Source: Megalopta genalis
Taxonomy: Eukaryota > Arthropoda > Insecta > Hymenoptera > Halictidae
DNA length: 64,000 bases
Reading direction: 5' to 3'
Assembly (NCBI RefSeq): GCF_051020955.1
Contig: NW_027476812.1
Span: 1 to 64,000 of the forward strand
This document shows, piece by piece, positions 40,723 to 50,760 of this stretch. The notes under the pieces are model-generated. The model was given only the letters and a program-made list of their open reading frames with translations, was not told where the DNA came from and did no database searches. The position numbers and the translations under genes were made by a program. Position 1 is the first letter of the stretch. Each line of letters opens with the position of its first letter.

Positions 40723-40795
40723 GGAGCACGGCTCCGTTCGGCGTATGCAGTGTAGCACGGCTACGACTGGACTATAAAAACTGAAGAACGGCTTC
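40723..40795 (+). repeat. Three related hairpins spaced about 30 bp in the LTR
   Basis: Three inverted repeats share an acg loop: ggagc-acg-gctcc (40723-40735), gtagc-acg-gctac (40752-40764) and gaaga-acg-gcttc (40783-40795). Stem bases differ between copies but the partner base changes with them (GG/CC, GT/AC, GA/TC next to the ends), so pairing is kept. The third has one A-G mismatch next to the loop. Start-to-start spacing is 29 and 31 bases. They may be repeated palindromic protein-binding sites (AGCnnnGCT core) or RNA stem-loops. Confidence 0.6.
40773..40780 (+). promoter_or_regulatory. TATA-like motif in the LTR
   Basis: tataaaaa lies between the second and third related hairpins, 148 bases from the LTR start. 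It is a plausible core promoter if the LTR is in plus orientation. No start site can be proven. Confidence 0.35.
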
Positions 40796-40801
40796 GTATC
40801 G

Positions 40802-40814
40802 GCGCAAGGGGCGC
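40802..40814 (+). other. Hairpin GCGC/GCGC in the LTR
   Basis: gcgc-aaggg-gcgc makes a 4-bp GC stem, about 20-40 bases after the TATA-like motif, so it would lie near the 5' end of an LTR transcript started from that motif. Confidence 0.35.
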
Positions 40815-40836
40815 TAAATTAAACTGTCTGTTCGCT

Positions 40837-40846
40837 ATATCGATAT
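40837..40846. other. Perfect 10-bp palindrome ATATCGATAT
   Basis: atatcgatat is self-complementary over ten bases. It is a possible dimeric binding site within the LTR; it could also occur by chance. Confidence 0.3.
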
Positions 40847-40880
40847 CTTGGAGAATCTCGCCGTTATCACATTTGCGGCA

Positions 40881-40890
40881 GTATATATAG
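40881..40890 (+). promoter_or_regulatory. Second TATA-like motif in the LTR
   Basis: gtatatatag sits directly before the strongest short stem-loop of the LTR (40890-40930). It is an alternative core promoter; sequence alone does not say which motif is used. Confidence 0.3.
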
Positions 40891-40930
40891 ACACCTGGCC
40901 GATGCTCAAGGTGACGCATCGTCAGGTGTC
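40890..40930 (+). other. Strong 14-bp stem-loop in the LTR
   Basis: gacacctg (40890-40897) pairs perfectly with caggtgtc (40923-40930), and cgatgc (40900-40905) pairs with gcatcg (40916-40921). A 2/1 internal bulge separates the two stem parts and the apical loop has ten bases. If transcribed it would be a stable structured element in the R or U5 part of the LTR. Confidence 0.6.
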
Positions 40931-40942
40931 GAAAGCCGGTCA

Positions 40943-40958
40943 TTGCCTCCTAAGGCAA
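40943..40958 (+). other. 6-bp perfect hairpin in the LTR
   Basis: ttgcct-ccta-aggcaa gives a six-base perfect stem with a four-base loop, between the 14-bp stem-loop and the long foldback. Confidence 0.45.
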
Positions 40959-40976
40959 AAACGCTGCATGTATACA

Positions 40977-41125
40977 TTCGGCCGAGGCGAGCGTTTGACG
41001 GTCGGGCCAACGCACGTCGATCGTGTTATTGTCTTGCCGCCTCGCCGTTTATTCGACAAAAACGGCGAGACGGCGTACATCGAAAGTCGAGCGTGCGTTG
41101 ACCCGCGGTCCGCGATTCGGCCGAA
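40977..41125. repeat. Long imperfect foldback (inverted repeat) at the LTR 3' end
   Basis: The outer arms are ttcggccga (40977-40985) and tcggccgaa (41117-41125). The middle arms are ccaacgcacg and cgtgcgttga. The inner arms are gccgcctcgccgttt (41036-41050) and aaacggcgagacggc (41060-41074), 14 of 15 paired around a nine-base loop. Together about 149 bp form a near-continuous palindrome with a few unpaired bulges. It ends three bases before the LTR end. Confidence 0.65.
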
Positions 41126-41128
41126 ACA

Positions 41129-41133
41129 ACTTA
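41129..41133. repeat. Right target-site duplication (ACTTA)
   Basis: Matches 40620-40624 exactly. The sequence continues tatcgcaagtatctaaagg, which completes the interrupted monomer E. Confidence 0.85.
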
Positions 41134-41690
41134 TATCGCAAGTATCTAAAGGTAAATCATTTGTTTCGCCTGGATTTGAAGCTAAACCTTCTACTTTCGC
41201 ATTGATTTAAAGCTAACTCGTTCGTTTCCCCTGCATTTGAAGCTATATCACTTATATCGCAAGTATCTGAAGCTAAATCATTTGTGTCGCATGGATTTCA
41301 AGCTAAACCTTCCACATAATATTGATTTGAATCTAAATCATGTGTTTCGCATGGATTTGAAGCTAACACGTTTGTTTCCCCTGCATTTGAAGCTATATCA
41401 CTTATATCGCAAGTATCTGATGCTAAATCATTTTTTTCGCATGGATTTGAAGCTAAATCTTCTACATCGCATTGATTTGAAGCAAATTCATGTGTTTCGC
41501 ATGGATTTGAAGCTAACTCGTTTGTTTCGTCTGCACTTGAAACTATATCACTTATATCGCAAGTATCTGAAGGTAAATCATTTGTTTCGCATGGATTTGA
41601 AGCTAAACCTTCTACATCGCATTGATTTGAAGCAAAATCATGTGATTCGCTTGGATTTGAAGCTAACTCGTTTGTTTCCCCTGCATTTGA
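41134..41690 (-). repeat. Satellite block right of the LTR
   Basis: Continuation of the interrupted block: its first roughly 125 bases match 55447 onward, then the copies part. It includes the 31-bp B variant at 41191. From about 41690 it joins sequence shared with 24.5 kb. Confidence 0.88.
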
Positions 41691-44600
41691 AGCTATGCCA
41701 CTCACATCGCAAGTATCTGAAGCTAAATCATTGGTTTCGCAAGGATTTGAAGCTAAACCTTCTACATCGCATTAATTTTAACTAAATCATATGTTGCGCA
41801 TGGAATTGAAGCTAACTGGTTTCATTCGTCTGCATTTGAAGCTGTGCCATTTATATCGCAAGTATCTGAAGCTAAGTCATTGGTTTCGCATGGATTTGAA
41901 GCTACACCTACTACATCATATTGATTTGCTGCTAAATCATGTGTTTCGCATGGAATTGAATCTAACTGGTTTGTTTCGTCTGCATTTGAGGCTATGTCCC
42001 TTATATCGCAAGTATCTGAAGCTAAATCATTGGTTTCGCATGGATCTGAAGCTAAATCTTCTACATCGCATTGATTTGCTGCTAAATCATGTGTATCGCA
42101 TGGATTTTGAAGCTAACTCGATTGCTTCGTCTGCATTTGAAGCTATGTCACTTATATTCCAAGTGTTTGAAGCTAAATCATTTGTTTCGCATGGATTTGA
42201 AGCTAAACCTTCTACATCGCATCGATTTGAAGCTAAATCATGTGTTTCGCATGGATTAGAAGCTAACTCGTTTGTTTCGTCTGCATTTGAGGCTATGTCC
42301 CTTATATCGCAAGTAACAGAAGCTAAATCATTGGTTTCGCATGGATCTGAAACTAAACCTTCTACATCGCATTGATTTGCTGCTAAATCATGTGTTTCGC
42401 ATGGATTAGAAGCTAACTCGTTTGTTTCGTCTGCATTTGAAGCTATGCCACTTATATCGCAAGTATCTGAAGCAAAATCATTGGTTTCGCATGGATTTGA
42501 AGCTCAAACTTCTACATCGCATTGATTTGCTGCTAAATCATGTGTTTTGCTTCGATTTGAAGCTCACTCGTTCGTTTCGTATGCATTTGAAGCTATGCCA
42601 CTTATATCGCAAGTATCTGAAGCAAAATCATTGGTTTCGCATGGATTTGAATCTAAACCTTCTACATCGCATTGATTTGCTCCTAAGTCATGTGTTTCGC
42701 TTGGGTTGGAAGCTAACTCGTTTGTTTCGGCTGCAGTTGAACCTATATCACTTACAACGCATGTATCTGATGCTAAATCATTTGTTTCGCATGGATTTGA
42801 AGCTAAACCTTCTACATCGCTTTGATTTGGCGCTAAATCATGTGTTTCGCATGGATTAGAAGCTAACTCGTTTGTTTCGTCTGCATTTGAAGCTACGCGA
42901 CTTATATCGCAAGTATCTGAAGCAAAATCATTGGTTTCGCATGGATTTGAAGCTCAACCTTCTACATCGCATTGATTTGCTGCTAAATCATATATTTCGC
43001 ATGCATTTGAAGCTAACTCGTTTGTTTCGTCTGCATTTGAAGATATATCACATATATCGCAAGTATCTGAAGCTAAATCATTGGTTTCGCATGGATTTGA
43101 ACCTAAACCTTCTACATCGCATTGATTTGCTGCCAAATCATGTGATTCACTTGAATTTGAAGCTTAGCCTTGAACTTCGCAATTGATTTGAAGCTAAATC
43201 GTGTGTTTCGCATGGAGTTGAAGCTAACTCGTTTGATTCGTCTGCATTTGAAGCTATATCACTTATATCGCAAGTTCCAGTGCTAAATCATGTGTTTCGC
43301 TTCGATTTGATGCTATACCTTCTACATCGCATTGATTTGCAGCTAAATCATGTGTTTCGCATCTATTTGAAGCTAACTCGTTCTTTTCGTCAGCATTTGA
43401 TGCTATATCACTTATATCGCAAGTATCTGAAGCTAAATCATATGTTTCGCATGGATTTGAATCTAAACCTCTTACTTTTGCATTGATTTGAAGCTGTCTC
43501 GTTTGTTTCGTCCGCATTTGAAGCTATATCACTTATATCCCAACTGTTTGAAGCTAAACCATTTGTATTGCATGGATTTGAAGCTAACTCGTTCGTTTCC
43601 CCTGCATTTGAAGCTATATCACTTATATCGCAAGTATCTGAAGCTAAATCATTTGTTTCGCGTGGATTTGAAGCTAAACCTTCTACATCGCATTGATTTG
43701 AAGCTAAATTATGTGATTCGCTTGGATTTGAAGCTAACCCGTTTGTTTCGTCTGCATTTGAAGCTATATCACTTAAATCGCAAGTATCTGAACCTAAATC
43801 ATTTGTTTCGCATGGATTTGAAGCTAAGCCTTCTACTTCGCATTGATTTGAAGCTAAATCATTTGTTTCGCTTGGATTTGAAGGAAAATCTTGTATACCG
43901 CATTGATTTGAAGCTAAATCATGTGTTTCGCTGGGATTTGAAGCTAACTCGTTTGTATCGTCTGCATTTTAAGCTATATCACTTATGTCGCTAGTATCTG
44001 AAGCTAAATCATTTGTTTCGCATGGATTTGAAGATAAAGCTTTTACATAGCATTGATTTGCATCTAAATCATGTGTTTCGCTTGGATTTGAAGCTAACTC
44101 GTTAGTTTCATCTGCATTTGAAGCTATATCACTTATGTCGCTAGTATCTGAAGCTAAATCATTTGCGTCGCATGGATTTGAAGCTAAACGTTCCACATAG
44201 CATTGATTTGAAGCTTAATCATGTGTTTTGCATGGATGTGAAGCTAACTAGTTTGTTTCCCCTGCATTTGAAGCTATATCACTTATATCGCAAGTATCTG
44301 ATGCTAATTCATTTGTTTCACTTCGATTTGAAGCTATACCATGTACATTGCATTGATTTGTAGCTAAATCATGTGTTTAGCATGGATTTGAAGCTAACTC
44401 GTTTGTTTCGTCTGCATTTGAAGCTATATCACTTATATCCCAAGTGTTTGAAGCTATATCATTTGTTTCGCATGGATTTGAAGCTAATCCTTCTACATCG
44501 CATTGATTTGCAGCTAAATCATGTGTTTTGCATGAATTTGAAGCTAACTCGTTTGCTTCGTCTTCATTTGAAGCTATATCACTTATATCCCAAGTGTTTG

Positions 44601-47600
44601 AATCTAAATCATTTGTTCCGCATGGATTTGAAGCTAGACCTTCTACATCGCATTGATTCGAAGCTAAATCATTTGTTTCGCTAATATTTGAAGCTAACTC
44701 GTTTGTTTCGTCTGTATTTGAAGATATATCACTTATATCGCAACTATCTGAACCTAAATCATTTGTTTCTTATGGATTTGAAGCTAAGCCTTCTACATCG
44801 CAAGTAGCTGAAGCTAAATCATTGGTTTCGCATGGATTTGAAGCTAAACCTTCTACATCACATTGATTCGAAGCTAAATCATTTGTTTCGCTTAGATTTG
44901 AAGCTAACTCGTTTGTTTCGTCTTTATTTGAAGATATATCACTTATATCGCAAGTATCTGATCCTAAATCATTTGTTTCTTATGGATTTGAAGCTAAGCC
45001 TTCTACCTCGCATTGATTTGAAGCTAAATCATTTGTTTCGCATGGATTTGAAGCTAAACCTTCTACATCGCATTGATTTGAAGCTAAATCATGTGATTCG
45101 CTTGGATTGGTAGCTAAGTCGTTTATTTCGTCTGCATTTGAAGCTGTATCACTTATATCGCAAGTATCTGAAGCTAAATCATTTGTTTCGCATGGATTTG
45201 AAGTTAAAGCTTTTACATAGCATTGATTTGCATCTAAATCATGTGTTTTGCATGGATGTGAAGCTAACTAGTTTGTTTCCCCTGCATTTGAAGCTATATC
45301 ACTTATATCGCAAGTATCTGATGCTAAATCATTTGTTTCGCATGGATTTGAAGCTAAACCTTCTACATCGCATCGATTTAAAGCTAAATCATGTGTTTCG
45401 CATGGATTAGAAGCTAACTCGTTTGTTTCGTCTGCATTTGAGGCTATGTCCCTTATATCGCAAGTAACAGAAGCTAAATCATTGGTTTCGCATGGATCTG
45501 AAGCTAAACCTTCTACATCGCATTGATTTGCTGCTAAATCATGTGTTTCGCATGGATTAGAAGCTAACTCGTTTGTTTCGTCTGCATTTGAAGCTATGCC
45601 ACTTATATCGCAAGTATCTGAAGCAAAATCATTGGTTTCGCATGGATTTGAAGCTCAAACTTCTACATCGCATTGATTTGCTGCTAAATCATGTGTTTTG
45701 CTTCGACTTGAAGCTCACTCGTTCGTTTCGTATGCATTTGAAGCTATGCCACTTATATCGCAAGTATCTGAAGCAAAATCATTGGTTTCGCATGGATTTG
45801 AATCTAAACCTTCTACATCGCATTGATTTGCTCCTAAGTCATGTGTTTCGCTTGGGTTGGAAGCTAACTCGTTTGTTTCGGCTGCAGTTGAACCTATATC
45901 ACTTACAACGCATGTATCTGATGCTAAATCATTTGTTTCGCATGGATTTGAAGCTAAACCTTCTACATCGCTTTGATTTGATGCTAAATCATGTGTTTCG
46001 CATGGATTAGAAGCTAACTCGTTTGTTTCGTCTGCATTTGAAGCTACGCGACTTATATCGCAAGTATCTGAAGCAAAATCATTGGTTTCGCATGGATTTG
46101 AAGCTCAACCTTCTACATCGCATTGATTTGCTGCTAAATCATATATTTCGCATGCATTTGAAGCTAACTCGTTTGTTTCGTCTGCATTTGAAGATTTATC
46201 ACATATATCGCAAGTATCTGAAGCTAAATCATTGGTTTCGCATAGATTTGAACCTAAACCTTCTACATCGCATTGATTTGCTGCCAAATCATGTGATTCA
46301 CTTGAATTTGAAGCTTAGCCTTGAACTTCGCAATTGATTTGAAGCTAAATCGTGTGTTTCGCATGGAGTTGAAGCTAACTCGTTTGATTCGTCTGCATTT
46401 GAAGCTATATCACTTATATCGCAAGTTCCAGTGCTAAATCATGTGTTTCGCTTCGATTTGATGCTATACCTTCTACATCGCATTGATTTGCAGCTAAATC
46501 ATGTGTTTCGCATCTATTTGAAGCTAACTCGTTCTTTTCGTCAGCATTTGATGCTATATCACTTATATCGCAAGTATCTGAAGCTAAATCATATGTTTCG
46601 CATGGATTTGAATCTAAACCTCCTACTTTTGCATTGATTTGAAGCTGTCTCGTTTGTTTCGTCCGCATTTGAAGCTATATCACTTATATCCCAACTGTTT
46701 GAAGCTAAACCATTTGTATTGCATGGATTTGAAGCTAACTCGTTCGTTTCCCCTGCATTTGAAGCTATATCACTTATATCGCAAGTATCTGAAGCTAAAT
46801 CATTTGTTTCGCGTGGATTTGAAGCTAAACCTTCTACATCGCATTGATTTGAAGCTAAATTATGTGATTCGCTTGGATTTGAAGCTAACCCGTTTGTTTC
46901 GTCTGCATTTGAAGCTATATCACTTAAATCGCAAGTATCTGAACCTAAATCATTTGTTTCGCATGGATTTGAAGCTAAGCCTTCTACTTCGCATTGATTT
47001 GAAGCTAAATCATTTGTTTCGCTTGGATTTGAAGCAAAACCTTGTATACCGCATTGATTTGAAGCTAAATCATGTGTTTCGCTGGGATTTGAAGCTAACT
47101 CGTTTGTATCGTCTGCATTTTAAGCTATATCATTTATGTCGCTATTATCTGAAGCTAAATCATTTGTTTCGCATGGATTTGAAGATAAAGCTTTTACATA
47201 GCATTGATTTGCATCTAAATCATGTGTTTCGCTTGGATTTGAAGCTAACTCGTTAGTTTCATCTGCATTTGAAGCTATATCACTTATGTCGCTAGTATCT
47301 GAAGCTAAATCATTTGCGTCGCATGGATTTGAAGCTAAACGTTCCACATAGCATTGATTTGAAGCTTAATCATGTGTTTTGCATGGATGTGAAGCTAACT
47401 AGTTTGTTTCCCCTGCATTTGAAGCTATATCACTTATATCGCAAGTATCTGATGCTAATTCATTTGTTTCACTTCGATTTGAAGCTATACCATGTACATT
47501 GCATTGATTTGTAGCTAAATCATGTGTTTAGCATGGATTTGAAGCTAACTCGTTTGTTTCGTCTGCATTTGAAGCTATATCACTTATATCCCAAGTGTTT

Positions 47601-50600
47601 GAAGCTATATCATTTGTTTCGCATGGATTTGAAGCTAATCCTTCTACATCGCATTGATTTGCAGCTAAATCATGTGTTTTGCATGAATTTGAAGCTAACT
47701 CGTTTGCTTCGTCTTCATTTGAAGCTATATCACTTATATCCCAAGTGTTTGAATCTAAATCATTTGTTCCGCATGGATTTGAAGCTAGACCTTCTACATC
47801 GCATTGATTCGAAGCTAAATCATTTGTTTCGCTAATATTTGAAGCTAACTCGTTTGTTTCGTCTGTATTTGAAGATATATCACTTATATCGCAACTATCT
47901 GAACCTAAATCATTTGTTTCTTATGGATTTGAAGCTAAGCCTTCTACATCGCAAGTAGCTGAAGCTAAATCATTGGTTTCGCATGGATTTGAAGCTAAAC
48001 CTTCTACATCACATTGATTCGAAGCTAAATCATTTGTTTCGCTTAGATTTGAAGCTAACTCGTTTGTTTCGTCTTTATTTGAAGATATATCACTTATATC
48101 GCAAGTATCTGATCCTAAATCATTTGTTTCTTATGGATTTGAAGCTAAGCCTTCTACCTCGCATTGATTTGAAGCTAAATCATTTGTTTCGCATGGATTT
48201 GAAGCTAAACCTTCTACATCGCATTGATTTGAAGCTAAATCATGTGATTCGCTTGGATTGGTAGCTAAGTCGTTTATTTCGTCTGCATTTGAAGCTGTAT
48301 CACTTATATCGCAAGTATCTGAAGCTAAATCATTTGTGTCTCATGGATTTGAAGCTAAACCTTCTACGTAGCATTGATATGCAGCTAAATCATTTGTTTC
48401 GCATGGATTTGAAGCTAAACCTTCTACATCGCATTGATTTGCTGCTAAATCATGTGATTCGCATGGAATTGAAGCTAACTGGTTTGTTTCATCTGCATTT
48501 GAAGCTTTATCACTTATGTCGCTAGTATCTGAAGCTAAATCATTTGTTTCGCATGGATTTGAAGTTAAAGCTTTTACATAGCATTGATTTGCATCTAAAT
48601 CATGTGTTTTGCATGGATGTGAAGCTAACTAGTTTGTTTCCCCTGCATTTGAAGCTATATCACTTATATCGCAAGTATCTGATGCTAAATCATTTGTTTC
48701 GCATGGATTTGAAGCTAAACCTTCTACATCGCATCGATTTGAAGCTAAATCATGTGTTTCGCATGGATTAGAAGCTAACTCGTTTGTTTCGTCTGCATTT
48801 GAGGCTATGTCCCTTATATCGCAAGTAACAGAAGCTAAATCATTGGTTTCGCATGGATCTGAAGCTAAACCTTCTACATCGCATTGATTTGCTGCTAAAT
48901 CATGTGTTTCGCATGGATTAGAAGCTAACTCGTTTGTTTCGTCTGCATTTGAAGCTATGCCACTTATATCGCAAGTATCTGAAGCAAAATCATTGGTTTC
49001 GCATGGATTTGAATCTAAACCTTCTACATCGCATTGATTTGCTCCTAAGTCATGTGTTTCGCTTGGGTTGGAAGCTAACTCGTTTGTTTCGGCTGCAGTT
49101 GAACCTATATCACTTACAACGCATGTATCTGATGCTAAATCATTTGTTTCGCATGGATTTGAAGCTAAACCTTCTACATCGCTTTGATTTGAAGCTAAAT
49201 CATGTGTTTCGCATGGATTAGAAGCTAACTCGTTTGTTTCGTCTGCATTTGAAGCTACGCGACTTATATCGCAAGTATCTGAAGCAAAATCATTGGTTTC
49301 GCATGGATTTGAAGCTCAACCTTCTACATCGCATTGATTTGCTGCTAAATCATATATTTCGCATGCATTTGAAGCTAACTCGTTTGTTTCGTCTGCATTT
49401 GAAGATATATCACATATATCGCTAGTATCTGAAGCTAAATCATTTGTTTCGCATGGATTTGAAGATAAAGCTTTTACATAGCATTGATTTGCATCTAAAT
49501 CATGTGTTTCGCTTGGATTTGAAGCTAACTCGTTAGTTTCATCTGCATTTGAAGCTATATCACTTATGTCGCTAGTATCTGAAGCTAAATCATTTGCGTC
49601 GCATGGATTTGAAGCTAAACGTTCCACATAGCATTGATTTGAAGCTTAATCATGTGTTTTGCATGGATGTGAAGCTAACTAGTTTGTTTCCCCTGCATTT
49701 GAAGCTATATCACTTATATCGCAAGTATCTGATGCTAATTCATTTGTTTCACTTCGATTTGAAGCTATACCATGTACATTGCATTGATTTGTAGCTAAAT
49801 CATGTGTTTAGCATGGATTTGAAGCTAACTCGTTTGTTTCGTCTGCATTTGAAGCTATATCACTTATATCCCAAGTGTTTGAAGCTATATCATTTGTTTC
49901 GCATGGATTTGAAGCTAATCCTTCTACATCGCATTGATTTGCAGCTAAATCATGTGTTTTGCATGAATTTGAAGCTAACTCGTTTGCTTCGTCTTCATTT
50001 GAAGCTATATCACTTATATCCCAAGTGTTTGAATCTAAATCATTTGTTCCGCATGGATTTGAAGCTAGACCTTCTACATCGCATTGATTCGAAGCTAAAT
50101 CATTTGTTTCGTTAATATTTGAAGCTAACTCGTTTGTTTCGTCTGTATTTGAAGATATATCACTTATATCGCAACTATCTGAACCTAAATCATTTGTTTC
50201 TTATGGATTTGAAGCTAAGCCTTCTACATCGCGAGTAGCTGAAGCTAAATCATTGGTTTCGCATGGATTTGAAGCTAAACCTTCTACATCACATTGATTC
50301 GAAGCTAAATCATTTGTTTCGCTTAGATTTGAAGCTAACTCGTTTGTTTCGTCTTTATTTGAAGATATATCACTTATATCGCAAGTATCTGATCCTAAAT
50401 CATTTGTTTCTTATGGATTTGAAGCTAAGCCTTCTACCTCGCATTGATTTGAAGCTAAATCATTTGTTTCGCATGGATTTGAAGCTAAACCTTCTACATC
50501 GCATTGATTTGAAGCTAAATCATGTGATTCGCTTGGATTGGTAGCTAAGTCGTTTATTTCGTCTGCATTTGAAGCTGTATCACTTATATCGCAAGTATCT

Positions 50601-50760
50601 GAAGCTAAATCATTTGTGTCTCATGGATTTGAAGCTAAACCTTCTACGTAGCATTGATATGCAGCTAAATCATTTGTTTCGCATGGATTTGAAGCTAAAC
50701 CTTCTACATCGCATTGATTTGCTGCTAAATCATGTGATTCGCATGGAATTGAAGCTAACT
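41690..50760 (-). repeat. 3,151-bp satellite block, two full copies and a shortened third
   Basis: 42422 matches 45573, 43280 matches 46431, and 44832 matches 47983, all at offset 3,151 (21 HORs plus one base). A third copy follows at offset 2,280 from the second (47314 to 49594, 47983 to 50263, 48289 to 50569), shortened by about 870 bp (29 monomers), with a junction near 49420 where tatatcgctagtatctg joins two block parts. Translations of the copies are identical or nearly so, implying recent amplification. The left part also matches 24.5-28.5 kb. Confidence 0.9.

Larger units (their letters stand above)
40625..41128 (+). mobile_element. Solo LTR of an LTR retrotransposon, 504 bp
   Basis: This is the only non-satellite DNA in the window. 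It begins tgttgcgcacggcac and ends ttcggccgaaaca, so its termini are the short inverted repeat TGTT/AACA typical of LTRs (TG...CA), and a perfect 5-bp duplication ACTTA flanks it. Base composition is clearly richer in G+C than the array. It has no gag, protease, reverse transcriptase or integrase reading frame, no primer-binding site and no second LTR, so it is best read as a solo LTR left by LTR-LTR recombination. Five-base duplications are known for BEL/Pao, Copia and part of Gypsy elements; I cannot choose among them. The plus orientation is tentative, from TATA-like motifs. The insert is unusually rich in hairpins, so a non-autonomous foldback element is the main alternative. Short open frames at 40547-40777, 40848-41210 and 40761-40943 (minus) run out of or across its edges and are not genes. 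Confidence 0.8.

Noticed and set aside
40761..40943. 60-codon minus-strand frame inside the LTR
   Set aside because: It is short, has no domain similarity that I can see, and overlaps structured LTR sequence.
40625..41128. Bacterial insertion sequence or phage-derived insert
   Set aside because: There is no transposase, and the termini TGTT/AACA with a 5-bp duplication inside a HOR satellite fit a eukaryotic LTR better.
40626..41128. 6-bp target duplication ACTTAT
   Set aside because: The sixth base (T) is equally explained as the first base of the LTR. Taking 5 bp gives proper TG...CA ends.
40848..41210. 120-codon open frame across the insert
   Set aside because: It crosses the LTR end into satellite DNA, has no recognisable gag or pol domain, and overlaps the hairpin-rich region.
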